Origin: Ornithodoros turicata
Lineage: Eukaryota; Arthropoda; Arachnida; Ixodida; Argasidae
DNA: 64,000 nt
Reading direction: 5' to 3'
NCBI RefSeq assembly: GCF_037126465.1
Contig: NW_026999320.1
Location: 1,798,001-1,862,000, forward strand
The translations under genes and the position numbers were made by a program. The notes under the pieces were generated by a model. It searched no databases. It was not told the DNA's origin and saw only the letters and a list, made by a program, of their open reading frames with translations. Shown here piece after piece: positions 43,660-55,820 of this stretch; positions within the stretch are counted from its first letter, which is position 1, and each line of letters starts with the position of its first letter.

Positions 43660-44691
43660 TTATCAAAAAGAAGTGATACCTACATTGCAGGCAATGTGTG
43701 GACAGCCTGCGTGAAACAGTGAAACAGCATGAAACAGTGTGTCTGGACCCCTCTGTTTAGTATCATGATGCTCTCTTTCTACAAAAGTAGCCTAGTATGA
43801 AAAGGATGTGACAACAAAATGAAAGATACAAACACAAACTTTTATGTCCACTTCTCTGGGACTAATAAAAAAACAACGCTGAATACAAAGGTGTAACACA
43901 GTACAAGGTATGATGGAGAGGGTTAGTCTGAAATACAGCAAGCTAAACTTTGTGGCTTACAGCACTCGTGAAGACAATGGATGAGACATCAGCATGCTTC
44001 ACACAAAACATATAACCTCTTACACTTCAGGTTGAAGAGGCGATTAACAGCTGTTATTTCGAGCAGGCTATCACTGCAACAGGGGAAGAGCTACATGATC
44101 ATCATTAAGAGGAAGCAGTAACATTTTCCTGGCGTCCTTCACTGGCCAATACCTTAGGCTTGAAAGCTCAGAAACAACATGAATGTTCAGGCGTGATGAT
44201 TCATAAGGCTTGCTATACAGATCTTGCTTCTTGCGGAATTCCCGCCCAATAATACATAATTCAGACGTTGCCCTTAAAATGGCAAAGTTCAAGATGACAA
44301 TAACATGACTCTCAATACAACAGCAGTTGTCCCCGTCATTTGTGCTGAAAGGGATAGTCGCATCCGGAAGCGTGTTCCGGAACTGTTATGGTCACGTTCC
44401 CTGTCGTTCATAATGTACGCCGGCAAATTTTCTCCGCACAAATCCACTTGGTTGACTCAGAAACGATTTTTAAATGTTCGCGCTTCCGGCGCGCACGGCA
44501 ATCCCCGCAAGGCGCCGACACTGGATGACGTCACCCGGATAAACCAACCATCAGGAGGCGCTCCTTCCCGCCGGAGTTCGGTGTGTGTCTGAGCGTGCGT
44601 CTGACCATTTTTCCTTGTTGTCTTGTCGCGTTTGCTTTGAAGTACTTTGAACCACAGCGTGTGCCCTAGGATTTCACGCCGTTGACGTGCG
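43660..44691. other. Intergenic upstream of THAP exon
   Basis: No gene is supported. GC content and CpG rise towards the THAP exon near 44400-44690, consistent with a promoter region. The segment 44280-44590 is open on the plus strand without a domain. Confidence 0.4.
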
Positions 44692-45485
44692 ATGTCACAG
44701 TCAGGAAATTGGTGCTACGTGCCCGGGTGCACAAAGACTTATAACGTGAATCCCGAGCTTACATTTCACCGATCTCGCAATGGCGAGACGGAGCGGAAGT
44801 GGGAGCCAGCGATCGCCAGTCACTACTGTGGTGTGGCCCAAGGATTGAATGTTTCACGCGTCGGTTCCTGTCATTTCGCCGACGATGCCAATTTTGATGA
44901 AGATGTATTGCAAGTTCGGCTCGGGCTACGGCAGAAACGGAAGCGGCTCAAGATTGACGCCGTGCCTACCATATTCGATCAGGAACAAGGGCAGGAACCA
45001 GTAACGGAGGTAAGTGAGAATCCTGCGTGGTCACAGTTACGCTGCGATGAAAAATATCAGTTGTCACAGTAAACATCATCGCGAACACCTGGCCTCGCCG
45101 CCGATTGTAACGTCACACCGGCTACTAAGGTACACAAATTATTACAATGATTGCAGCATCCTGACGCAATAGTACGCGTACTCTCGAGAAAAAAGATTGG
45201 TGTGTTCTTGCTGTGCTAATGGTCGCCTGTATTATGCAGGAGTAATAACGTAACACTCCCACATGACAGCGTTATTCTAATGTTATTGCAGCCAGTGGAT
45301 GTTTCTGCAGTTCATAGTGTAAGCCTGATGGCAGCATTCAGGGATGTGAAAACATCGCAATCTGTGTTTGGCTACGTCCGAGACACTTCACGTTGCATCA
45401 GTATTCGACTGCAGCCTTGTTGCTAATTTCTGGCTCTATTTCAGGCGGCAGCAAGCACGTCAACGGAATCAATCAACTGGATTTG
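44692..45485 (+). CDS. THAP-domain protein, 5' exons (partial)
   Basis: Exon 1 (44692-45009) encodes a THAP zinc finger: C8-x4-C13 (CYVPGC), then W and P positions, then SRVGSCHF and the AVPTIF-box equivalent (DAVPTIFD) near residue 88. THAP domains bind DNA and occur in P-element-type transposases and host regulators. In the last ligand pair the expected C-x2-H is changed: Gly stands where the Cys should be, and a Cys sits next to the His. Exons 2 (45292-45318) and 3 (45445-45485) have good splice sites and keep phase, but the next candidate exon at about 45768 gives an immediate stop. The gene is therefore truncated, alternatively spliced or decayed. Confidence 0.55.
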
Positions 45486-46005
45486 GTATGTTTTGTCAAG
45501 CCACGAAAATATTGGAATTCTTTTTGCACGTCCCACAAAATAATGGATATGTACGAGCCCTAAAAATTGTCGAGTTCTGTGAAAGGAGTCTTGTGTGATG
45601 CGGCTGCCAGTGTTTATAACGTAATGTGGACAGGCAAATAACTGTGCCAGTGAAACAGGGACTGCAAAGGGGAAGATTTATTTGCATAGTCATTTTTATG
45701 TTTGTTATTGTACCCGCTAGGCCCTCAACGTATTCTTTTGAGTGTTAACACTCAATGCCATATTTCAGATGCGGATGTCATGGCTGAAGCAAGTGCTGGG
45801 GACCCACTTCCCACTTCACGGCGCATCTCACAAGGGGGTTGTTATGCCCTGATTCTAGGAAGAGGAAAACAAAGGACACAGACTTGCATAGCGTATTAGT
45901 ACACCAGATATCGATCTGACAACATAAACCCTCTTAACATTCCTGTGGCAGCATACCTGTAACCACCCAGACTTCACACCACATTGATTTAGAACCACAG
46001 CACAA

Positions 46006-46080
46006 CATAATAAAATAGCATAGGTTTATTTGCCTCCCATACATAATGAGAGGCAAATAAACCTAAGCTATTTTGTTATT
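46006..46080. repeat. Short hairpin, AATAAAATAGC palindrome
   Basis: AAATAGCATAGGTTTATTTGCC pairs with GGCAAATAAACCTAAGCTATTT around a loop of about 14 bases. It may be a remnant of a foldback element. No gene is involved. Confidence 0.65.
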
Positions 46081-46350
46081 CCCACTCCGTCATACTCCAC
46101 TGTACAATAAATCGTTACAATTATAGGGTCATTCTTTATTCCCGTCACTACACCGCATTGACAATCTGCACAGAGTTCAAAATATTCCCACCTCGGCACT
46201 AACTTAGTGCAGTACAGTCTGGATTTGATGCCAGAGCTAATACTGCCACGTGTAGTAGTTTTTGCTGTACAGACGGGTAGACAGTCTGTTGACTGCAACT
46301 GGAGATACAGAGTGACAAGACAAAACATCCCCCTCACTGCAATGACGAAA

Positions 46351-46614
46351 AGACGAAAATTTTGCCGACATAGGCACACTACGTGTAAATGAGCCCTTGG
46401 TCATCCCCCTTGCCTCCCATCAGAGGTTTTCGAGGATACTATAGGTGTGTGGTGTACGGATAAACCTATCCGTACACTACGCACCTATAGTACGGATAAA
46501 CCTATCCGTACACCACACATCTATAGTATCCTCGAAAACCTCTGATGGGAGGCAAGGGGGATGACCAAGGGCTCATTTACACGTAGTGTGCCTATGTCAG
46601 CAAAATTTTCGTCT
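46351..46614. repeat. 264-bp near-perfect palindrome
   Basis: The left arm from 46351 (AGACGAAAATTTTGC) and the right arm ending 46614 match inversely over about 130 bases each, with only a few mismatches and little or no spacer near 46482. The centre contains ACGGATAAACCTATCCGTAC repeats. It is either a very short foldback MITE or an inverted duplication. Such structures are unstable and also a source of assembly artefacts. Confidence 0.8.
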
Positions 46615-48239
46615 TGCCACTACAAGTCTCCAGTTCCAGCCATCAGTATGCGCCAGCTTGTCTCTCTTGTCAAGACACCCAGCCTTGATAAGACGTAGAT
46701 GGGAACTCCCTCCTGATTGCTCGGACAACGCATCCAGGAACCTGTCGTCTGTTCCTTGGACCAAAGTATCCCCAGACCCATCTTGTGAATGACGAGTATG
46801 CCGTGAACCTCATGCAGCTGGAAAATACAACTCCACAAGACATTTCTTTTTGTTTAGCATCATATCTTGTGGGCATTTGCATACCTGCCAAATCTCCCGC
46901 AGTCTTGGGAAGACAATGGCCAGAACAGACACTATCCCAACCTTGGAGTTCAAAGCCTGTGCATTCCTTCCTTAGTTCCAGGGTCTCCCGCAAGTTGAAT
47001 GTGGAAGGTTGGCAGGTGTGCAACATAGTACAACAGAAAAATGTCCGCCTTTCAGGATGCGCCCGATTCCAACTGCTAACTCCCTCCCAAACCAGCTTCC
47101 CTCCAATTTCGGCAAAATCCATTTTCTCCCAAAATGTGTTACTCTTACATTCTTCAGTAACATGCTTCCCCACTTCATTGGCACCTCAAATGCTTCTGTT
47201 TTCAGACTTGTAAGACTTTCCTTCGGAGTTTAAAATTCCCACTGGATATCTGTCAATCAATCAGCTGTTTTGTGTTGCCAATCAGGCCATGGCTAACTGG
47301 CATAATTGAGAGCATGTCGAGACTAGCTGAGGCGGCTGTGTTGCTTCACTTTTCCTAATGGAATTGTTGGACCATGATTCTCTGGACCGTTCCATGGCTG
47401 TAGTCCACGCTTATGATTTATGGGGGGGGGGGAAACTTGTGTAGGCCAAAAAGCTGCTGAGAATAGTCGCCCTTTTGTATACAGCCCTTGTCCTTTTTAG
47501 GTGCGACAATTTGCATAACCAACAACACCCGACTAGCACCCGAGTTTACCCTTCCGAATCTTGATGGGGGGTCATTTAAACCGAAAAATTCATTACGGTC
47601 GTAATCATATAGCAAACGGGAGAACACTGCAGCTGGCTTACCTGTGGTCCTGGAGATTGAGTCGCCTAAAATGTTGATCATAGCGGCAGAATTGAGGCGC
47701 GTACACCACTAGAAGCTCTCTACGGAGGCAGATGTCCCTGAGTAATGCACTGCACCTGTTATGCACTGCACGGCGGCACTGTTGCACATTTCTACAACCC
47801 TGGCAACAGAATGGCAACACAGGCGCTCGTCGGGCTCCTGTGGGTCGCAGACTGCACACAGACACCTGCCGATTTCAACATTCTAAACTGTTTCGCACAT
47901 CCGACGGCAACCATGCAAAGAGATACGTCAACTAAAAATGTCATCCCGCGGGTTAGCCGCAGCCACATCTCGTGGATGGTCGGCGGGTTCCAGAGGCATT
48001 GGGTCCGTAGAGTATGGGTCATCATCCAGCATTAACTCGTCGCCGCTACCGCTAACATGTTCGTCAGAATCTCCCCCACACAGAGAAACATCACTCTCGT
48101 TTTCCGACTCCATGTTTGCTCCCTTCGCTTCGCGATCGCCAAACAGGCGCGCGGCTCGCATTTGCCCAGGGCGCACGCTGATTGGCCTTATCCGGGTGAC
48201 GTTTGCTCCCACTTTTAGAGAGCGAGGGCGCAAGCATTC
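46615..48239. other. Decayed repeats, no supportable gene
   Basis: The segment 46870-47020 contains inverted ACCTGCCAA/TTGGCAGGT ends, similar to 57330-57535, so both may be copies of one small element. A minus-strand stretch 48111-47929 starts with a good ATG context and encodes an acidic peptide (MESENESDVSL), possibly a first exon. I do not trust the longer overlapping frames on either strand. Confidence 0.4.
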
Positions 48240-50205
48240 CGGTTTCTTTTTCATCGGATTCCGCGAAAAGTACGCCGCGGATCGAAATGGTATTTCGGGC
48301 CCACTTACGTGGTCGGCAAGGAATTAGAATTCGCATTAGTTGGGAAATTGACCTCGGAGAATGCGGCTCTCCCTTTAATACGAATCCATGCACTCTTAGC
48401 TCTCGGTACTCGGGTGCTCTGCATTGAGGTACCATTGGGTCACCAGAGTAGGGACGTGAAGCGCTAAGGCAGTGACTTCCTACTTGTGATGTGGACGTAC
48501 CCCCTCTTTCGGCAAACCTATTATATAGCTGTTCAAGTGGAGTGTCACTCTTTCGTAGCTGGCGCTTCAAAAACCTCATGTTGTTTTCGAATGGGAAAGC
48601 CGTAAAAGAGTCCAACTGTCCATGCTTTCGAACATCGTCTGCCAAGTGAATACAGCAGTGCACGTTATACGATGCATGATGTTTACCGTAGAAAGTGATG
48701 AACTGAGAAACAAAATAATGAAGAAGTGACTTAGCATAGTCTGCATAGTCACGGCATGGTTCCTTGTTTCCTGAGATGCTTACAGCGCAGTGCAGCTCAC
48801 AAAATTTTAATACAATTCCTGATGTAGAACATTCTTGAGGACACAGGGCCCAGTATAGAAAATGAACTTCCGAAATTCAGAGGCCTTCCAGCGGTCAAGA
48901 TCTGCCATACTTCTTTGTTTACTGACGAACGCTCGTGGTATGTGCTTCTGGAAAGACACATTTCTTTCAGATATCCTTTTTCTGTCTGGTGGGGCAAGAG
49001 CGCGTTTTGGCCCAGAAATCCACAGGGTCAGAAGTTTTTTTCATTACACCTAAACAAATGAAGTGCATATAGTCGAGTGGCGCGACTGAAACACAGTCGA
49101 CCGGGAGTTCTGTAATAACACTAGTCCCTTTATGGTAATCAGTGTCATGCTGTGCACGGAAGCTTTCATCGGTACGCAGAAGTGCGTGCAATTCAAGAAA
49201 ACACATTCTGTTAACCAAATATTCCCCTTCGACTGTGCACTTTGGACAGCAGGAGCGTGCGTTATGGCCCTTTGTAGAAAATACGAATGCTCGAGCTGGA
49301 GCATCGCAAATAATGCTTTCAAGCACTACACCGTAACGCCTGCCATTAACAGTCAATCCATTGGCAACCACAAGCTTCAGTTCAGCGACGAGAGGTTCGA
49401 GGCTCAGGTTAGCGCACTCAGGCTTTTCATCTCCAGCATACACACCAACTAGAAATATCACCTCAAGAGTGCCAACCGTTACGAGGCACTGAATTGGCCA
49501 CAATTGGAGCTTGCTGCTCTTGCTTATCGGAAGTCCGTCGGCGTTTAACTAGAAGGGAATCACAGCGGGTATATCACTCCTGCCTTCCAAAATGGATAGG
49601 AGACCGTGGCGCAGCCCAAAATGACAATACCTTCCTTTACCCATCGCCAAAACGTGGGACGCTGTGCCAAGCGGAATACCCAAGAGTGTGCGGGCATCCG
49701 TAGGAAACTCGGAATGAGCAGGATGCCTCTTCAGTAGCTTTAGAAGGGCGCTTAACGCGGCGTGAGTAATGTTAAACTCTATTGCCCATGTCCTCATACC
49801 CGTCAGCAAGTCCGGATCATCCTCGGGAGGGCCTCTTTCATCACTTGCACTGGATGGTAACGAACCCCGATGGCTCACACTGCTGGGGGAATAAATTTCG
49901 GGGCGTATCGTGCGTCCGTTGCATCAGGTGGGGACGCAATCGGCGCACACACATTGATCTCGCTCCTGGCCGGGAACGATGGATCACTTAAAGTGCCAGC
50001 TTTATGTGGTGCCGGCAACGGCTCAACAGTACTTGTTGAAGGAAGTCTACCGCTGGAGTCATGATTGATAACCTCAAATGTCTGTTCGCACTTTCGCAAA
50101 GTCCGACTGTGGAGTTCACAAATATGCATCAAAATAAACTCACAGTTGATCAAAAAACAGCAGGAACGATAGACGAAGGGCCGGTTAAACTGTTCTGGCG
50201 GCGCC
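48240..50205 (-). pseudogene. Second CACTA-like (tnp2-type) transposase, broken
   Basis: Minus-strand pieces follow the family order. About 49850-49550 carries RTWAIEFNITHAALSALLKLL, GIPLG and CHFGLRHGLL. 49503-48967 carries WPIQCLV, FLVGVYAGDEKP, ICDAPARAF (a catalytic Asp) and LDYMHFICLGVMKK (region of the catalytic Glu). About 48670-48500 carries CCIHLADDVRKHGQLDSFTAFPFENN. A single TAG at about 49548 separates the first two in the same frame, and at least one frameshift lies near 48980. The N-terminal part, 50205-49880, is low-complexity. The family differs from the transposase at 15113. No terminal repeats could be assigned. Confidence 0.65.
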
Positions 50206-50249
50206 ATCCGCGGGAAGCTTCCGTTTACGCAATGGTCCAGGGGAAATAG

Positions 50250-53200
50250 AGGGCGCCAAAACCACGTGATCTCCAGGAGCCACTCACAGCGGCCCTGAGC
50301 TGCACCGCGGGAAAAAGGTGGGGTCCAGTGCGCATGTGCAGACCGACCTCGTTTCCCAACCTCCTTCGCCTTCTCTCCTCGGGTTTATCGCCCCTCTTCT
50401 CGACCCCCTACCCCCCCCCCCCCCCCCAGCCTCGTCCATTTGTCTTCGGCGCTTGCTGTCTTGCTGTAGAGCAACGATCATGCTGTCCCAAAGCAGACAA
50501 TCAAAAAGCCGATGGTGCATGACAAATCAAGTTTATTTGTCCTCGGGAACTGCCTCGAAAAAGCTACAGTAGATATCTTTTTACGTCTTGTAACAGGCTT
50601 CACTGGAGCTTTAGTTACTTCGACATCGAAGGGCAGTTCAGAAGCCAATGCTGAGCTATGTGCGTCGTTGTTGCCGATGGCTGCGGGAGAACTAAAACAA
50701 AACAAAAAATCTATTGATGATCCGTAACTCTGCACGAAAATCACTGCTATGATAGGCAATCGATCTTGATTTCGTATTTGAACACCAAAGCGCATTTGTC
50801 ACGAATGTTCGTAGATCACAGTGAATGAATGGCTGCGACGTGCGTGAGGGGCAACTAGCATAACCACACATAATTTGGTTAGCGGCATATCAGAAATGTA
50901 CAAGTTACGGCAATGCACTCCACAATGAAACGCCGCTAACGTACCGAGTGACTCGTAAATGTTGTACGTAATACACTTAACGTGATAAACCTGCATTACT
51001 TCCTTCGGTGACAAAAAAGTAATCAAACTTGTCTTACCGTTCACCTGCAGTACGTTGGAAAGAGTGTAGACTTCTTCTCTTACGATTTCCGCGTCCTTCG
51101 GAGGTGCAGGGATTCCATGTCATGTTCGTCTTCCCGCTGTTGTGATGACGAGGTGGATGTGCCATTCCGTTCTCACATTACCAGTTCGCCACAATCTAAA
51201 TCTAAAGCATTCAAAACCCTCAAACTACCCCCTAGCGTCTGCGTGCACAACGATTGCAGTCAGAGAGAACACGCGTGGCCGGACAAACGCGATGTCTCCT
51301 CTGTCGTTTTTCTTTCTCCTCCGTTCGACCGACCGTTTGGATACGCGCGCCTCAATCAAATGACTCTCGCCCAATCAGCGTGAAGGAAACTGACGCCAGT
51401 TCTGGGAGACCAAATATCCAAAAACATCCAAATATGTATACATATAATGCGCAGACAATCAGAGATCCTCCGAGCGCGCGCGCCGGTGGCGACAATATTT
51501 TGGAGGCGGTGCGTTTCGTTTTAGAGCCGCGGCTGGCGGCGCTCGCGGTGCCATAGTTGATACCAATGGGGATTCCTTGCATTTTTCATATTCCATAGGT
51601 AGAGCGGACTACCGCAATAGAGAGTTTTGGTTTCAGAATGCCTTAGAGCTTTCTGTCTGGGTAATATGAGTATTATAAATAGATTATTATTTGACTTGCG
51701 ACAAGAGACGGCGCGTAATATCCCGAAAACTGAAGGTGCTAAGTGTTTTTTTTTCTAAATATCTTGATGTGATCCTTTTATCACCGTGATCTATTTGAAG
51801 TTATTTAATTTGCCATGCATTTCCTAAAAAGTACCTCAAAATGTATGTCAACACGTCAAAAATAATGACGGATAATTTAATTTGAGCAAATTCGAAAAAT
51901 TTAAAACTTTTAAAATTTCAAGTTCCTCATGCTCCAACAAACTTATGCCAGTTTTCTAAAAAACAACAACGTTTAGTGTTTAAAGTAGCACAGAAGCCAT
52001 TTTTAACGTCCTGTTTTCTTCCTATAAAACTGTTAAGTATGCCAGTAAGAGGCACCATCAGAAGTAATTCACACCACAGAGTCATAAGTATCGTATAAAT
52101 TTAATTTAAAGTACGCCGGAAAAAGCGACTGTGCGCAACGGCGGTGGAGAGCAGTACAAGCCTGTGATCTGCCTGGAACCTCGCGCTGAAGCTAGAAGTA
52201 TCACGCTCACTAATTGCTCCAGAGAAACGTTGTCTGCTACCCCGCTGTCGTCTGCTACTCGGTTGTGAGGGATTCTGAAAGAGCATTGCTATTGGCTCGG
52301 CCGCTCCTCTATTCCCAATTCTCTGGGAGAACTGGCAAAACTGGTTTAAGGCGGCAAAGGGACAAGGCGCTGACCTCCACTGACCGGCGAACCAGAACGA
52401 GTGCTCCCTGTAACGTCAGCGGTGACGTGGCACCATACCTCCTCCTCCTCGTTATGGGTGAACGTGCGGAGCCCTGTTTATGTGAGTTCTTTTTTTTAAA
52501 CAAATTGTACACATCAAAGCCTTTCGCGCTATTCGATAAAATGACACACACGCTTCCATCAGACGTCTTAATCTGAACTTATGGTTCAGGTGCAAAACGA
52601 ATTGAACAGTAGGTGACAACATGTATAGCAAGCACTGTCAATGAGTGTACCTGTAGTCCAAAAAAAGCATTGCGCGTGGGCCCCTGATTTAAATTTGTCA
52701 AGTGTAACGTAGGTTACAGCGGTTTGGTTAGAGATGCTCTCACGGATAAATAAGGTAGAAACTGCATGTGCTCGCACTTTTGTCATATGTGCCATGTACA
52801 AGCACGAAAACAAGACTTAATTGCAGGAATTCATCAAGACTTTTTAGTTAGTTCATCATGGTACTCGATTAGAGATAGTGCTTGCTTGAACAGGCACTGC
52901 ACTACAATCGACTGACACAATGGAAGTATGACAAACAATACCTGCTCTAGTGCTGCAGTGCTTCCAAGTTGCTTGGCTGGCTATGCAGTCGAGAAGTATG
53001 GCTCCTCATTAAATGCTTGAGACTGCAATGTGACAATGCTTTCGTCAGTGCAGTGTCATTTGCAAAGCAATATCGATGAAACAAATTAAAAGAAACCTAC
53101 AGGATCAGACATCAAGTTTTCATTCACGCATCGCAGTGCACTCTGCAGATTTGTGAACGTCCCAGGGTGCACTTCGGTGTTTGATACTGATGATGTCATG

Positions 53201-54680
53201 GTGCACGAACATTGCTGTTGTGCCTTGAAGACTGTGTGTGGTAAACAAATTTCCATGATGGTGGACATAAGTAAAGAAGATACGGCGATACTACTATATG
53301 GCGACCGCGATGGCGACTCCGTCCGTTTCTGGCTGCCGCAGGTTTTCATGCTGCCGCAGCGCCAACCAATAGGCGCGCGCGCATTCTCCTACGCGCATAC
53401 TACCTACGTTACGCAATTTTGCTTCCCGGCACACTCGATCGACTCACTCGCGTAGCTCGCGTGCTCGCGTTTTCTCTTACCACGCCTAAACCCCCACGTG
53501 ACTCGATCATATGACAGCGCCACCGCTGCCGTTGTGTGCGTACCTGCATATTACGCACACGTCACGATCACGTATGTGGATACGGTGGATACGCGCGCTT
53601 TCGATGCCGTCGTTCTTAAATGAGTGGTTGCGCTGGCGATCAGGCTAATAAATCTCACAGAAAAAGCAGTAAAAACCATGGAGTTAACCAGAAAAACAAC
53701 ACTATTTTCGTGAAACTTTCGAGCGATGCTGCTGTAAAACGCGCCCCGTACGGTGCTCGTTCTTTCTTTTCTCCCTCTGTCTCTTACTTTGATTCTTTCA
53801 GGGTGTTTCACACGAGATGATGTAACTAAATTCAGAAAACACAAAATACTACAGTGCTTGGAATACACGCTACATACTTTGGCACCGATTTACACTGTTT
53901 GCATTCGTGTCACCCTACATTTCAGATAAATTGTGTAACTCGAAAAATTGCCAAGCAAAGGCGGTATTTTCTTCTTGAATTCGTAAGACCCTGTCTATAA
54001 CACACTATTCCTATTAAAACCTAGGAGATTTTCAAAAGAAGTCGACAAAAATTCGACAGTTGAAAATCAGTCGCTGAGAGAAGCACGCTCGCTGCTATTT
54101 GTACATTTGCGGAGCTGTTGGCTCCGTCGACTGAGTCCAGATTCCCTCCCTCCTGCACAAAAAGAAAAGAAACCACGCCACAATCACGCCGCAATTACAC
54201 CTTTTGCATTTATCGACGTGACCGCCAGCTGCGCGAAGAGGCTCTCGATCGGAATAGGACTATTTCGCTCTGTCCACTTCGCATCAGTAAAGATGGAGCC
54301 AAGAGTTCCGCAAATACAAATTTCACCCGACATGCTTCGCCCATCGACTGATTTTCGTCTGTCATTTTTTTCTAGAAATCTTGTCAATCTTGTGTGTTGT
54401 TGTAGAAAACATCCATTTGGGGCTGTTGGTACAACGTCTTGATCATAAAAACGCTAGAAAGACGAACACAGACGATAAAACGTAGAGCACTCTATGTTGC
54501 GTCGTTTGTGTTCGTCGTTCAAGGGTAAGATGCATTCACCAAACTGACGAATAAAAAGAGGTCAAAACTGAGGTTCGGAATGGTTGTCAAATATAGGTGT
54601 AAAATCTGGGGAGGAGAGAAGAAGCCTGTACGCCCAAATGCAAGGTTGGAAGAACATTCCACAAAAAATGACAAGCACCT
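50250..54680. other. Intergenic, no supportable gene
   Basis: A C-run lies at about 50408-50428. GC- and CpG-rich patches occur at 51440-51550 and 53320-53480, and AT-rich DNA at 51650-52090. Short open frames on both strands show no domain or consistent exon structure. Confidence 0.45.
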
Positions 54681-54686
54681 ATAGCA

Positions 54687-54752
54687 CAGATAAGAGATAA
54701 ACTGATGTTCTGAGGCTGGAACAACATAGAAGGGACAGAGACACAGGGGCAG
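54687..54752 (-). repeat. SINE body fragment
   Basis: Inverted copy of the segment at 722-778, with AGAGATAAACTGATGTTCTG and the CAGCCTCAGAAC complement. It lacks the tRNA head here. Confidence 0.6.
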
Positions 54753-54887
54753 GGACAGGACATCTTTCATCGTTATCTATACAACGTTCGGGAATTCGAT
54801 TTGACCTCACTGGTGGGGGGATAACTGGATCACTCAACATTACCAAATGACTTAATACTAATACACTAATGGTGCACAGTATGACAA

Positions 54888-55640
54888 ATGCCTTTGAACA
54901 TAAACAAATGTAACACTGTATCTTTCTCACGACAACGACTCTGCACCCCTCCCCAATTTTCTTACAAACTCGATAACTTCATTCTGCCTCGAGCATATTC
55001 TTACAAATATCTTGACGTTCATATTCAACAATTACTGCACCACGACGTCAGTAAGTGCACTGAAAGCCGACATTACCTTTCGACCTTAGCACATCGTCGT
55101 ACCATTTCAAGGTTATCCCTCTTACACCGATTTTTCCAAAGCATTCGCACAGATGAATCGCCAATCGGTCGTGCCGATGTCATATTTCCCCGTCTAGATC
55201 ATGCTAATAAAATCGCAAGTCTGCACTGCAACAGAAACGCATTTCCGAAGCCATTCTTTTGTTCCGCCATAATCATTTGCAATGACCTGTCACAACACAT
55301 AGCCACTACTCACGACTACCAGTCACTTCTGAACATCATGGGCCCGTTAAACTGATTTTTTTAAAGATTACTTGCAAAGTGTATTGAGTATGTTCGTGTT
55401 GTTCACTGGTGTACTAACTGTACACCTGTCACTGTTCACTGTCTTTTTCTATTATGTCCTCTTCTCTTTTCTTTCTCCTCATTGCAAAATGTTAACTGTA
55501 TTTTGTTTGTATTTTATATACTGTATTCACTGTTTGATCACTGTATTTCTTCCACAGTAACTGTGCTGCAATTGTAACTGTATTTTCCCCACCCCCAATG
55601 CCGGTAAGGACCTTTGGGGTAAAATAAATAACAGAAATCA
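54888..55640 (+). mobile_element. CR1/L2-like LINE 3' fragment
   Basis: An open frame from 54888 to 55355 contains the post-RT thumb pattern NINKCNTVSFSR and YSYKYLDVHI. It then jumps, probably by deletion, to a C-terminal region with SLLHRFFQSI and RLDHANKIASLHC. The 3' UTR ends near 55610-55635 with CCCCCAATGCCGGTAAGGAC and TAAAATAAATAA, a typical CR1/L2-type tail. It is 5'-truncated and internally deleted. Confidence 0.6.
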
Positions 55641-55744
55641 TGCTGTGCCGAACAAAAACGTTTTGGGAAACACTTGAAAGACACTGATTTTAAGTTTCCC
55701 CTCATTACATTTCGATATCGGAAGACATAACCTAGTGTTCGTGG

Positions 55745-55820
55745 TGAAAGATGGAAGTCACTGAAAAGGCTTTGTATGTATTTGTCCTTTCTATGTGTTC
55801 CAGCCTCAGAACATCAATTT
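55745..55820 (+). repeat. SINE-related fragment
   Basis: GATGGAAGTCACTGAAAAGGC and CAGCCTCAGAACATCA match the flank and body of the SINE at 593-780. No tRNA head is present. Confidence 0.55.

Noticed and set aside
47938..48327. Plus-strand Ser-rich protein of 129 codons
   Set aside because: It is antisense to an acidic minus-strand stretch with a better ATG context, and overlaps the transposase pseudogene region.
50284..50572. Proline-rich or glycine-rich small proteins
   Set aside because: The frames are driven by a C homopolymer and flanking low-complexity DNA.
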